Shown here: piece by piece, positions 1 to 6,966 of the stretch | Numbering within the stretch: the stretch's first letter is position 1 | How the letters are laid out: each line of letters opens with the position of its first letter | Assembly: GCA_035315065.1 (NCBI GenBank) | Contig: DATFYM010000095.1 | Span: 1 to 11,874, forward strand | Reading direction: 5' to 3' | Origin: DATFYM01 sp035315065 | GTDB taxonomy: Bacteria > Acidobacteriota > Terriglobia > UBA7540 | Length of the DNA stretch: 11,874 nucleotides | Translations under genes and position numbers: made by a program | The notes under the pieces: generated by a model | What the model saw: the letters and a program-made list of their open reading frames with translations, nothing else | Told to the model about the DNA's origin: nothing | Database searches by the model: none

Positions 1-2
1 CC

Positions 3-155
3 AGTCAAAAGCCGGATTGTGCCGACGGTGTCCCCACCGGCGACGAGCCGAGTGCGGCGTCGGCCCCGGCGTCGGAACAAAGCGAGGAGTTGGTTGAAAA
101 CAAAGGGGCGGGATCGGAAAACAAACCGGAAACAGAGCTAGACCCCGTCGACTAA
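3..155 (+). CDS. C-terminal fragment of an unidentified protein, acidic low-complexity tail
   Basis: The frame starting at base 3 is open to a TAA at 153-155 and gives about 50 residues rich in Glu, Asp, Ser, Ala and Pro, ending in ELDPVD. This resembles a disordered acidic tail and does not identify a family. The gene starts upstream of the window. A caution: the frame starting at base 1 is also open, to a TAG near 138, and would encode a very basic Arg/Lys-rich tail. Third-position GC is about two thirds in both, so base composition does not decide. I prefer the acidic frame because its residue composition looks more natural. Function unknown. Confidence 0.42.
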   Translation, partial: SQKPDCADGVPTGDEPSAASAPASEQSEELVENKGAGSENKPETELDPVD

Positions 156-197
156 TAAGCTCTGAGGGTCACGGCAAGGAGGCTTTAGACGCGAAGA

Positions 198-240
198 GAA
201 GAGAAATCAAAAAGCAAAAAGCAAAAATGAGAAAGCAAAA
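198..240 (+). repeat. Heptamer repeat array A (AGCAAAA type)
   Basis: A degenerate tandem array with a 7-base period; units are variants of AGCAAAA, ATCAAAA and ATGAGAA. It matches the left half of the element at 3725-3813 and, inverted, the right half of the element at 11597-11673. Compared with the latter it has one extra AGCAAAA unit. It lies about 40 bases downstream of the stop of the gene fragment at the left edge. Confidence 0.8.
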
Positions 241-280
241 ATGAAGGCGCGTGACACGTCGAGAGGATTTGTGCGTCCTG

Positions 281-372
281 AGCTATCAGCAATCAGCGGT
301 CAGCTATCAGCAAAGGTGCCCGGAGCTTCTTGCTGATAGCTGATGGCTCATGGCTAATCGCTAATCGCAAAA
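281..372. repeat. Heptamer repeat array B, inverted pair
   Basis: Left part (281-314) has units such as AGCTATC, AGCAATC and AGCGGTC. Right part (330-372) has units such as TAGCTGA, TGGCTCA and TCGCTAA. Bases 300-313 and 330-343 form a perfect 14-bp inverted repeat around a 16-base spacer, so the element can fold into a strong hairpin. There is no T-run directly after the stem, so I do not call it a terminator. Confidence 0.8.
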
Positions 373-380
373 GTGTTCTT

Positions 381-416
381 TACTTTCGACCTTCAACCTT
401 CAACTCTCGACTTCTT
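381..416. repeat. Heptamer repeat array C (CTTCAAC type)
   Basis: A short degenerate array of about five 7-base units: variants TTTCGAC, CTTCAAC (twice) and TCTCGAC. No inverted partner for this family is seen in the window. It sits just upstream of the promoter candidate of the first CRTAC1-like gene. Confidence 0.6.
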
Positions 417-431
417 GTACGGCCGGCGTGA

Positions 432-460
432 TTGACTTGAACGGTGAAGCTCACTATCGT
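432..460 (+). promoter_or_regulatory. Candidate sigma-70-type promoter for the CRTAC1-like gene
   Basis: TTGACT (432-437) and TATCGT (455-460) are separated by exactly 17 bases, 47 bases before the ATG at 508. The -35 matches 5 of 6 consensus positions and the -10 matches 4 of 6. A 6-bp inverted repeat (GACAGG 470-475, CCTGTC 487-492) lies in the predicted leader just before the ribosome binding site. This is inference from consensus only. Confidence 0.35.
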
Positions 461-507
461 GGTTATTAGGACAGGCCAACTGCCGACCTGTCTGGTAAGG
501 CAGGGAA

Positions 508-2319
508 ATGGTACGACGAGGAATCGGTTCTGCCGGCCGGTGGCGAGTTTCGGCGCTCGTCTTGGGCGCTGGTTGCGCGAGCATTTTCGTGCTGGGCGGT
601 CGCGTGTTCATCCCTTCGCTTGGCCTTTCGCTCGGCCTCTCCCCCAACAGCGGCCGCCCGGCTCAGCCGCCTTCCGTGCAGTTCTCTGACGTCACCCGCG
701 CGGCAGGAATCGACTTTGTCCATTTCAAAGGAAGCAACGGTACCTCCACCATCCTGGAAGAAACCGGGCCGGGCGTGTGCGTGGCCGATTACGACGGCGA
801 CGGCTACATGGACATCTATTTCGTAAACGGCCGCGACCTTTACCAGCGCGGCATCACGGTGCGCAACGCGCTGTACCACAACAACGGCGATGGCACCTTC
901 ACCGACGTCACGGAAAAGGCGGGCGTGCCCGGCACCGCTTACGGTCTGGGCTGCGTGTGGGGAGACTACGACAATGACGGGTTCCCCGATCTCTACGTGA
1001 CGCAGTACGGAAAGAACGTCCTTTACCACAACAACGGCGACGGCACGTTTACCGATGTCACCGACAAGGCCGGAGTGGGGGCCACGGAACTGGGGACGAC
1101 GTTTCATACCGGCGCCACGTTCTTCGACTACGACCGCGACGGCCGGCTCGATCTCTACGTAGGCGGATACGCCGACTTCCGCCCCGGCAGCCGACGAACC
1201 TGCGACATCGGGCACGGGATCGAAAGCAGTTGCCGCCCCTCGGCGTACCCGGGTAGCCCCGATGTGCTTTACCACAACAACGGCGACGGCACGTTCACCG
1301 AGGTCACCAAGGCCTCCAATATCTACCAGCCCAACGGCGCCAACCTGGCGGTGGGAGCCGCCGACTACGACAACGACGGCTGGCCGGACCTGTTCGTGAC
1401 CAACGACGGCGTGCAGGCGTACCTCTATCACAACAATCACAACGGCACCTTCACCAACGTCGCCATGGCCAGCGGCATGGCCCTCACCGCCGACGGCAAC
1501 GCCATGGCCGGCATGTGTGTTTCTCTGGGCGACTACGATAACGACGGCAATCTGGACCTGTTTATCACCGACTTCCAGATGATGTCCGACCACCTCTGGC
1601 ACAACGACGGCAAAGGGTTCTTCGAAGAGGTCAGCGAGCAGTCTGGAATTGCCGAGCCTACCCGCAACGTGCTCAGCTTCGGCGGCGGTTTCTTTGATTA
1701 CGATAACGACGGCTGGCTCGATCTCTTCATCGCCAACGGCAGCGTTTATCCGGAGATCGAGAAAGTCAACGCCGAAATCCACTACAAGCAGATCAACACG
1801 CTTTTTCACAACGAGCATAACGGAAGGTTTACCGATGTGACGGCCACGGCAGGGAACGGATTCGCCGTTCCCCACGCCGGCCGGGGCGTCGCGTTCGTCG
1901 ACTTCGATAACGACGGCTACGTGGATGTGGTGGTGGGGAATGACGGCGATCCCCCGCTGCTTCTCCACAACGACGGGCCGGCGGGTGGATCCCCGCGAAA
2001 CCACTTTGTGAACTTCAAGCTGGTCGGCACGCGCAGTAATCGGGATGCCATGGGAGCCCGCATCAAAGTGCGCGCGGGAGGCATCACCCAGATGCGAGAA
2101 ATCGCCGGCGGGGAGAGTTACATCTCGCAGAGCGATCTGCGCGCCAACTTCGGGTTGGGACGCAACACCAGTGTGGAGACGGTCGAAGTCCGCTGGCCTA
2201 GTGGTCTTCACCAGGTCTTCCGCAACGTCGCTGCGGACCAGTTCTACCTGCTGGTGGAGGGCAAGGACCAATTGCAGAAGGCCGTTGGTCGGCAGTCAGC
2301 AGTCGGTAGTAAGCAGTAG
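508..2319 (+). CDS. CRTAC1-like exported protein with FG-GAP/VCBS repeats and C-terminal ASPIC/UnbV domain
   Basis: 603 residues. Residues 12-47 are hydrophobic and look like a signal peptide or N-terminal anchor; a Cys follows Leu-Gly-Ala-Gly but does not fit a strict lipobox. Seven Ca-binding-type D-x-D-x-D-G motifs start near residues 94, 153, 207, 286, 342, 397 and 465, the pattern of an integrin-alpha-like beta-propeller. Blocks of the form YHNNGDGTFT recur between them. The ASPIC/UnbV domain spans about 499-590 (KLVGTRSNR, SYISQSDLR, FGLG, RWPSG). A GGGAA sequence lies just before the ATG. The last ~13 residues (KAVGRQSAVGSKQ) and the TAG stop are encoded by a heptamer array, so the original stop may have been elsewhere. 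The next gene is a TPR protein 51 bases downstream, probably co-transcribed. Members of this family are common and uncharacterised in Acidobacteriota; the ligand is unknown. Confidence 0.93.
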   Translation: MVRRGIGSAGRWRVSALVLGAGCASIFVLGGRVFIPSLGLSLGLSPNSGRPAQPPSVQFSDVTRAAGIDFVHFKGSNGTSTILEETGPGVCVADYDGDGYMDIYFVNGRDLYQRGITVRNALYHNNGDGTFTDVTEKAGVPGTAYGLGCVWGDYDNDGFPDLYVTQYGKNVLYHNNGDGTFTDVTDKAGVGATELGTTFHTGATFFDYDRDGRLDLYVGGYADFRPGSRRTCDIGHGIESSCRPSAYPGSPDVLYHNNGDGTFTEVTKASNIYQPNGANLAVGAADYDNDGWPDLFVTNDGVQAYLYHNNHNGTFTNVAMASGMALTADGNAMAGMCVSLGDYDNDGNLDLFITDFQMMSDHLWHNDGKGFFEEVSEQSGIAEPTRNVLSFGGGFFDYDNDGWLDLFIANGSVYPEIEKVNAEIHYKQINTLFHNEHNGRFTDVTATAGNGFAVPHAGRGVAFVDFDNDGYVDVVVGNDGDPPLLLHNDGPAGGSPRNHFVNFKLVGTRSNRDAMGARIKVRAGGITQMREIAGGESYISQSDLRANFGLGRNTSVETVEVRWPSGLHQVFRNVAADQFYLLVEGKDQLQKAVGRQSAVGSKQ

Positions 2320-2336
2320 GCAGTCGGCAGTAGGCA
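2288..2336. repeat. Heptamer repeat array D (GTCGGCA/GTAGGCA type)
   Basis: About seven 7-base units, variants of GTCGGCA, GTCAGCA, GTAAGCA and GTAGGCA. The first units are translated as the C-terminus of the upstream CRTAC1-like protein, and one unit supplies its TAG stop (2317-2319). The array runs on in the same 7-base phase into array E. Confidence 0.8.
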
Positions 2337-2343
2337 GGAAAGA

Positions 2344-2516
2344 GAAAGCAAGGCAAAAGGCAAAGGGCAAATGGCAAAAGGCAAAAGTGCAGAAGAAGAG
2401 GGTGGAAGTCGTGAGTCCACGGTGAAGGCAAGGGGCACAGCCGCGACTTACGGTACGTTGCTCTTCATTTTTGCCATTTGCCATTTGCCATTTGCCTTTT
2501 GCCTTTTCTTTCTGCC
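2344..2516. repeat. Heptamer repeat element E, long imperfect inverted repeat
   Basis: Left arm (2344-2396) has units such as AGGCAAA, GGGCAAA and TGGCAAA. The right arm (2463-2516) is their inverse (TTTGCCA, TTTGCCT). The arms pair imperfectly around a loop of about 65-70 bases. The element overlaps the 5' end of the TPR gene: the ATG at 2371 is in the left arm, an alternative GTG at 2422 is in the loop, and the right arm encodes the hydrophobic core of the signal peptide. Confidence 0.8.
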
Positions 2517-3642
2517 TCCCGCCCAGGCCCAGGCTCCGGCCGGCGCTCAGCCCGCCAATCCGGCCGCCGTCTTCGCTCAGGCGCAGCGTGCGCTCGGTGC
2601 CGGGGATTACGCGGCCGCGGAGCGCGGCTTCCGCAGGGTGCTCGAACTCGACCCACGCTCCGCCGCCGCCTACGTTAATTTGGGCGTAACCTACCTTCGC
2701 TCCGGGAAAGTCGACCTGGCCATCAAGTCGTTCGAGGCCGCCCGCAAGCTCGCCCCGCAAATGTCAGGCATCGACCTGAATCTGGGGCTCGCGTACTACC
2801 GCAAGAACGACTTTCAGGCAGCCATCCCGCACTTCGCGCGCGTTCTCGCGTCCGATCCATCGAGCGTCCAGGCGCACTACCTCGAAGGCATGTGCCACTT
2901 CATGATCGACGAGTACGAGCCCGCCGTGGCAGCGCTGGAGCCGATTGCGGCGCAGGAGCAGGACGATCTCGACTACTTGTTCGTCCTTGGCATTTGCTAC
3001 GGCAAGCTGAAACGAGCGGATGATTCGGCGCGCACCTTCAGCCGCATGGTCCAGGCAGGCGGCGACACACCCCACCTTCACTTGTTGCTGGGCAAGGCCT
3101 ACCTCGACCTCTATGAGCACCAGAAGGCTCGCGTGGAGTTGGAGAAGGCAGAGGCCGGCGATCCTAAGCTCCCTTACCTTCACTTCAATCTCGGTGTTCT
3201 CTACCAGCGGCTCGGGATGTTAGACAAAGCGGGCGAGGAGTTCGACCAGGAAACTGCCATCACTCCCCGCGAGCCGTGGAGCTACGAGAACCGCGGGATC
3301 CTCTGGCTCGATCAGGGTCAGCCCGAGAAAGCGATTCCGCTGTTCCGCAAGGTGCTCTCTTTGAATCCGAAGATGCCGCTTTCTCTGGCCGGAATCGGAA
3401 GAGCCTACATGCGCGAGTCCAAGCCGGACGAGGCCGTTCCCTACTTGAAGCGGGCGGTGGAGATTCAACCCGACAGCGCCAACTTCCACTATCAGCTTGG
3501 GCAGGCCTACCTCAAGACGAAGCGGACCACCGAGGCCAAAGCGGAGTTTGCGGAGGCGTCGAAACTCCAGGCGGAGGTTCGGCAAGGGCAAGAGGAGAAA
3601 ATTTCGGGAAAGTTGCCGGCGCCCGCGAGTCCCCAGCCGTAG
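2371..3642 (+). CDS. Exported tetratricopeptide repeat (TPR) protein
   Basis: 423 residues from the ATG at 2371. A hydrophobic segment (about residues 29-49) ends in PPAQAQA, typical of a signal-peptidase I site. About ten TPR units then run from roughly residue 63 to 400 with the usual W/Y-L-G-Y, G-Y-A and P spacing (for example NLGVTYLRSGKVDLAIKSF). TPRs form a superhelical protein-binding scaffold, so a role in the cell envelope with its CRTAC1-like neighbour is plausible but inferred. The start is uncertain. The ATG gives an over-long 28-residue n-region and has only a weak AAAGGG upstream. GTG at 2422 gives a standard signal peptide (about 406 residues) but also has poor Shine-Dalgarno spacing. 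Both lie inside a repeat element, which also encodes the signal-peptide core. Probable operon with the gene ending at 2319. Confidence 0.9.
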   Translation: MAKGKSAEEEGGSRESTVKARGTAATYGTLLFIFAICHLPFAFCLFFLPPAQAQAPAGAQPANPAAVFAQAQRALGAGDYAAAERGFRRVLELDPRSAAAYVNLGVTYLRSGKVDLAIKSFEAARKLAPQMSGIDLNLGLAYYRKNDFQAAIPHFARVLASDPSSVQAHYLEGMCHFMIDEYEPAVAALEPIAAQEQDDLDYLFVLGICYGKLKRADDSARTFSRMVQAGGDTPHLHLLLGKAYLDLYEHQKARVELEKAEAGDPKLPYLHFNLGVLYQRLGMLDKAGEEFDQETAITPREPWSYENRGILWLDQGQPEKAIPLFRKVLSLNPKMPLSLAGIGRAYMRESKPDEAVPYLKRAVEIQPDSANFHYQLGQAYLKTKRTTEAKAEFAEASKLQAEVRQGQEEKISGKLPAPASPQP

Positions 3643-3724
3643 GGCCGGGGTTGCGCCGATGGGAGGTTTGAGATTATGGCGAGGAATCCTTCTTGGGTTT
3701 CGGCCGGGGGCAGCACGGAGGGGA

Positions 3725-3813
3725 GAAGACAAATCAAAAAGCAAAATGAGAAAGCAAAAATGGACCATTTTTGATTTTTGCTTGTTGATTTGTGGTTTGC
3801 TTTTCTGCCTTCC
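3725..3813. repeat. Heptamer repeat element F, inverted pair
   Basis: Left half (3725-3763) matches array A; the right half (3765-3813) has inverse-type units (TTTTTGA, TTTTTGC, TTTGCTT). The centre is a 9-bp palindrome with a 1-base spacer (3755-3763 and 3765-3773). The whole element is a near match, in opposite orientation, to the one at 11597-11673, including both ends (GAAGA..AAATCAA and TTTTCTGCCTTCC). It has about two extra heptamers. It fills the middle of the 261-base gap between two TPR genes; nothing else is seen there apart from a weak promoter-like stretch near 3867. Confidence 0.8.
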
Positions 3814-3903
3814 AAGGCTGGGGACGATCGTTGCAAAATAAATACGACGCCCCTGCCCGCTTGATGTAGAATAGGGGCATCTAAAGCCGAATGGAGCTAA
3901 GCC

Positions 3904-4953
3904 ATGTTGAGTTTGGGTTCCATGCTTCGCGCCCGAATCCCATTACCGCAGCGGTCCGGTGTGCTTGCCGGACGCCTGCTGGTCCTCCTGATGTTCTGCA
4001 CGGCGCTAGCCAGTGTGGCGCTGGCTCAGCAAACGGTTCACCTCGAAGGCAAGGTGCGCACCGACGCGGGTGATACAATCCGATCGGGCATCACGGTCCG
4101 GTTGGAGAGCGATGAGGGTCAGTTGGTAACTGAACAGCCTGCCAACTCTGAAGGCGCTTTTGATTTTCCTTATCTTCGCAAGGTGAACTACCGCCTGATT
4201 GTGACCGCTGATGGATTTGAGACTTATGAAGAGCCCTTGGACCTCTCTTACGGTCCAACCATCCAAGTTGTTTCCGTCACGTTGAGACCGACGCACAAGG
4301 TCACGGTGGGTTCCGGCGCCGCGCCGTCGCGTACGGATGCCCTTGCCCCGAAGAATGCGAGGAGAGAATACGAGCAAGCAGTCAGCGATCTCGCTGCCAG
4401 GAAGCTCGATGGAGCCAAGACCCATCTGGAGGCTGCGGTCAAGGAGTACCCGTGCTACGCTCGGGCCCAGACGGACTTGGCCACGGTTCGGGAAGCACAG
4501 CACGACCTGACGGGCGCCGAGACCGCTTTGAAGAAGGCTCGTGAGTGCGATCCGGATTACATCGACTCCTATATCATGCTCGGCCAGATGCTCAACAGCG
4601 AGAAGCGCTATGCCGACAGCGAACAGGTTTTGCAGGAGGGTATGCGACGCTCGCCCAACTCCTGGCAATTCTACTACCAGCTCGGCGTGGCTCACTTCGG
4701 CCTCGGGGAGTATCCGAAGGCGCAAAGCGAGTATGAGAGGGTGCTGGGGCTCAATCCATCCCCGCCCGCGGAGTTTCACGTCAAGGTGGCGGACGTTTAT
4801 CTGAAGGAGAAATCGTACGATAAGGCCTACTCGCACATGGACGAATATCTCAAGGCGGACCCGGACGGCCGCTTTGCCGTCAAAATCAAGAACATCATGC
4901 AGCAGATGAAAGCGTCGGGCGTCCTGAGCCAGCCGGAGGCGGCGAAGCAGTAA
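3904..4953 (+). CDS. Exported protein with carboxypeptidase-regulatory-like domain and TPR repeats
   Basis: 349 residues. The signal peptide has a basic n-region, a hydrophobic core at about 21-38 and a cleavage site after ALA at residue 41. Residues about 44-128 fit the carboxypeptidase D regulatory-like (transthyretin-like) beta-sandwich: GKVRTDAGDTI, the G-x-F-x-F-x-x-L turn as GAFDFPYL, and Y-x-L-x-V-T-A-D-G-F. A Pro/Ala-rich linker follows, then about five TPR units from 155 to 330 (for example IMLGQMLNSEKRYADSEQVL). The ATG at 3904 is preceded by GGAG at 9 bases' spacing. A TAGAAT box at 3867-3872 could be a -10, but no good -35 is at the right distance. Such fusions are common in Acidobacteriota as envelope proteins of unknown role. 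It ends the plus-strand block and converges on the minus-strand CRTAC1-like gene 81 bases away. Confidence 0.9.
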   Translation: MLSLGSMLRARIPLPQRSGVLAGRLLVLLMFCTALASVALAQQTVHLEGKVRTDAGDTIRSGITVRLESDEGQLVTEQPANSEGAFDFPYLRKVNYRLIVTADGFETYEEPLDLSYGPTIQVVSVTLRPTHKVTVGSGAAPSRTDALAPKNARREYEQAVSDLAARKLDGAKTHLEAAVKEYPCYARAQTDLATVREAQHDLTGAETALKKARECDPDYIDSYIMLGQMLNSEKRYADSEQVLQEGMRRSPNSWQFYYQLGVAHFGLGEYPKAQSEYERVLGLNPSPPAEFHVKVADVYLKEKSYDKAYSHMDEYLKADPDGRFAVKIKNIMQQMKASGVLSQPEAAKQ

Positions 4954-5034
4954 GACAGGGACGGTAGACTAGCAATGTTGGCTATTTAATAATACCGTGC
5001 CTTGTTCTTCTGCTTGCTAGCCGCCGGGCGTCAA

Positions 5035-6798
5035 TCACTGACGTTTGGGTTTGGTTGTGCCTTCCTCAATCACCAGGAACTGATCGGCGTCCACATCGTG
5101 GAGGCGATCCACGAGTCCGCTGGGCCAGAGCACGTCAATCTGGTCCACCTTCCGCGCCCCGCCCAGACCAAAGTGCTGACGCAGATCGCTCTGCGAAATG
5201 TAGCTTGAACCGCTCAGAACCTCCCGCACCTGGCGCCGCTCGCCTGCGGTGACGGCGACGCGAGCGCCGATGGCGGAGCGGTTCGATCGCGTGCCCACCA
5301 GCTTCACACTCAGCCAGTGATTGCCGCTGCGATTGTCGTTGCGCAGCAGAGACGGAGGTTCGCTCATGTTCAGCACCAGCACGTCGATGTTTCCATCGTT
5401 GTTGAAGTCGCCGAAAGCGCAGCCACGGCTGGAGTGCGGCTCGAGCACCGCCGCGCCGCAGAGATCCGAAACCTCCTCAAAGCTGCCGTTGCCCAGGTTG
5501 CGGTAGACCACGCGCTGGCTCTTGTATTTGTAATCGGGATAGACCTTCTCCACCTCGGGGTACACGGTGCCGGTGACGTGCAAGATGTCCAGCCAGCCGT
5601 CGTTATCGAGATCGGCGAAGTCCACGCCCCAGCACACGTAGTTGGTGTTCACCGCCAGTCCGGCGGCGGAAGTGAGATCGTCGAAGAACTCACCCTTGAG
5701 GTTGCGGTAGAGGATCGGCGTGTCGTCGCTGAAGTGGGGAAGGAACATATCCAGGTAGCCGTCGCCGTCGTAGTCGCCCACCGCCACTCCCATATTGGCC
5801 TGCTCCTGCCCGTCACCGTTCACCGCACACCCGGATTCCATGGCCACCTCGCGGAACGTTCCGTCATGGTTGTTGCGATAGAGCAAGTTGGGCGTTGAGT
5901 CGCACGCCACGAAGAGGTCCGGCCAGCCGTCGTTGTTGTAGTCGAAGGCGACGGCGGTAAGCCCGTAGCGGCTTCCGGCTTTCAGAATGCCCGCCTTGGC
6001 GCTGACATCCGTAAACGTCCCATCGCCGTTGTTGTGGTACAGCGTGCAAGTCTCTTGCGCCAGCCCCAGGGGACCGCAATTCACCGGGACGTCTTTGTAC
6101 TTGCAGTAGCGGCTGGCCCCGCCGACAGGCGTTTTGGCCAGGTCCATGTCGATGTAGCGGCTGACGAACAAGTCGAGGTGGCCGTCGCGATCGTAGTCTA
6201 CAAATGTACAGCCGCTCCCGTACCGCGGGCGCGATTCCAGGAGCCCAGCTTTCTCGGTGACGTCCGAGAACGTGCCGTCGCCGTTGTTGTGATAGAGCAC
6301 GTTCTTGCCGTAATAGGTCAGAAACAGATCGTCGCGGCCGTCGTTGTCGTAGTCACCGACGCAGACTCCGTAGCACCAGCCCGTGCGTGTGACCCCTGCC
6401 TCGGCCGTGACGTCCGTGAAGGTGCCGTCGCGGTTGTTGCGATAGAGACGATTGGTGGGCTCACGGCCGCGAGGGAAGCCTTCCAGACGGGTGCCGCTGG
6501 GGACGAAGACGTCGAGCCAGCCGTCGTGGTCGTAGTCCAGGAAGGCGATGCCGGGTCCGTTGGCTTCGACGATGTACCGCTTGACGTATTCGTCGCCATA
6601 GACGGTGGGAGCGGTGAGGCCCGCGCGGGCCGCGACGTCCGTCAGGGTCACCGGCCACGGCCGGCCCGAAAACTTGGGGCGCGGGGCGGCTTGAACGTGT
6701 CGTGACGACATGCCCTGGCCGCCGAGTCGCGTCGCGCCGGAAAGAAGGAAGCCCGCCGCGCCCGCCGATTGCAGGAACCTCCTACGTGTGAATGGCAT
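5035..6798 (-). CDS. Tat-exported CRTAC1-like protein with FG-GAP/VCBS repeats and ASPIC/UnbV domain
   Basis: 587 residues from ATG at 6798. The N-terminus MPFTRRRFLQ followed by SAGAAGFLLSGA is a clear twin-arginine signal, so the protein is probably exported folded. Seven D-x-[DN]-x-D-G motifs (DYDHDG, DYDNDG, DYDRDG, DYNNDG, DYDGDG, DLDNDG, DFNNDG) mark a predicted beta-propeller. The C-terminal ASPIC/UnbV domain carries KLVGTRSNR, SYISQSDLR, HFGLGG and LWPSG. It is clearly a paralogue of the protein at 508-2319, which has a different N-terminus without the RR motif. Start choice: a GTG at 6828 would add ten residues but lies in repeat sequence with no ribosome binding site, whereas the ATG has GGAGGAG about 12 bases upstream. 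A TPR gene lies upstream on the same strand, across a 163-base gap filled by repeat H. Ligand and function unknown. Confidence 0.93.
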   Translation of the reverse strand: MPFTRRRFLQSAGAAGFLLSGATRLGGQGMSSRHVQAAPRPKFSGRPWPVTLTDVAARAGLTAPTVYGDEYVKRYIVEANGPGIAFLDYDHDGWLDVFVPSGTRLEGFPRGREPTNRLYRNNRDGTFTDVTAEAGVTRTGWCYGVCVGDYDNDGRDDLFLTYYGKNVLYHNNGDGTFSDVTEKAGLLESRPRYGSGCTFVDYDRDGHLDLFVSRYIDMDLAKTPVGGASRYCKYKDVPVNCGPLGLAQETCTLYHNNGDGTFTDVSAKAGILKAGSRYGLTAVAFDYNNDGWPDLFVACDSTPNLLYRNNHDGTFREVAMESGCAVNGDGQEQANMGVAVGDYDGDGYLDMFLPHFSDDTPILYRNLKGEFFDDLTSAAGLAVNTNYVCWGVDFADLDNDGWLDILHVTGTVYPEVEKVYPDYKYKSQRVVYRNLGNGSFEEVSDLCGAAVLEPHSSRGCAFGDFNNDGNIDVLVLNMSEPPSLLRNDNRSGNHWLSVKLVGTRSNRSAIGARVAVTAGERRQVREVLSGSSYISQSDLRQHFGLGGARKVDQIDVLWPSGLVDRLHDVDADQFLVIEEGTTKPKRQ

Positions 6799-6828
6799 TC
6801 CGTTCGCCGGCTCCTCCCGATCATTCAC

Positions 6829-6966
6829 GATTGTCGATTGACGATTGGATAGCTTTCAGCCGTCAGCTTTCAGCGAGCTTCCCAAGCGGTGCCCCTCTTC
6901 CTGAAGGCTGAGAGCTGACGGCTGACGGCTTTTTCAATCGTCAATCGTCAATCGACAATCGTCAAT
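6829..6966. repeat. Composite heptamer repeat element H, nested inverted repeats
   Basis: The outer arms are ATTGACG-type heptamers (6829-6847 and, inverted, 6935-6966). The inner arms are TCAGCCG-type heptamers: 6856-6873 pairs with 6908-6925 at 17 of 18 positions. In each arm the two families are joined without a break in the 7-base phase. Bases 6937-6966 are identical over 30 bases, in inverse orientation, to 10558-10587. The right end supplies the TGA stop (6964-6962) of the minus-strand TPR gene. Confidence 0.85.

Noticed and set aside
281..372. CRISPR array
   Set aside because: The period is 7 bases with no constant repeats of 20-40 bases and no unique spacers, and no cas genes are present.
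466..2271. Long minus-strand ORF of about 600 codons opposite the CRTAC1-like gene, and similar plus-strand frames opposite 5317-6705
   Set aside because: They are antisense shadows of GC-rich repeat-containing genes; the translations are Val/His-rich and repetitive, with no known family.
3676..3774. Small ORF of 32 residues with a GGGAGG ribosome-binding-like sequence (MARNPSWVSAGG...)
   Set aside because: Two thirds of it reads through repeat F, it ends in Lys-rich repeat translation, and nothing recognisable precedes that.
3747..3841. Frame giving a signal-peptide-like sequence MRKQKWTIFDFCLLICGLLF
   Set aside because: It is a translation of repeat F with no mature protein after it; noted only as potential raw material for signal peptides.
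4961..5020. Inverted repeats CTAGCAA/TTGCTAG and ACGGTA/TACCGT between the convergent genes as a terminator
   Set aside because: Stems are only 6-7 bp with loops of about 26-38 bases and no T-run; pairing is probably chance.
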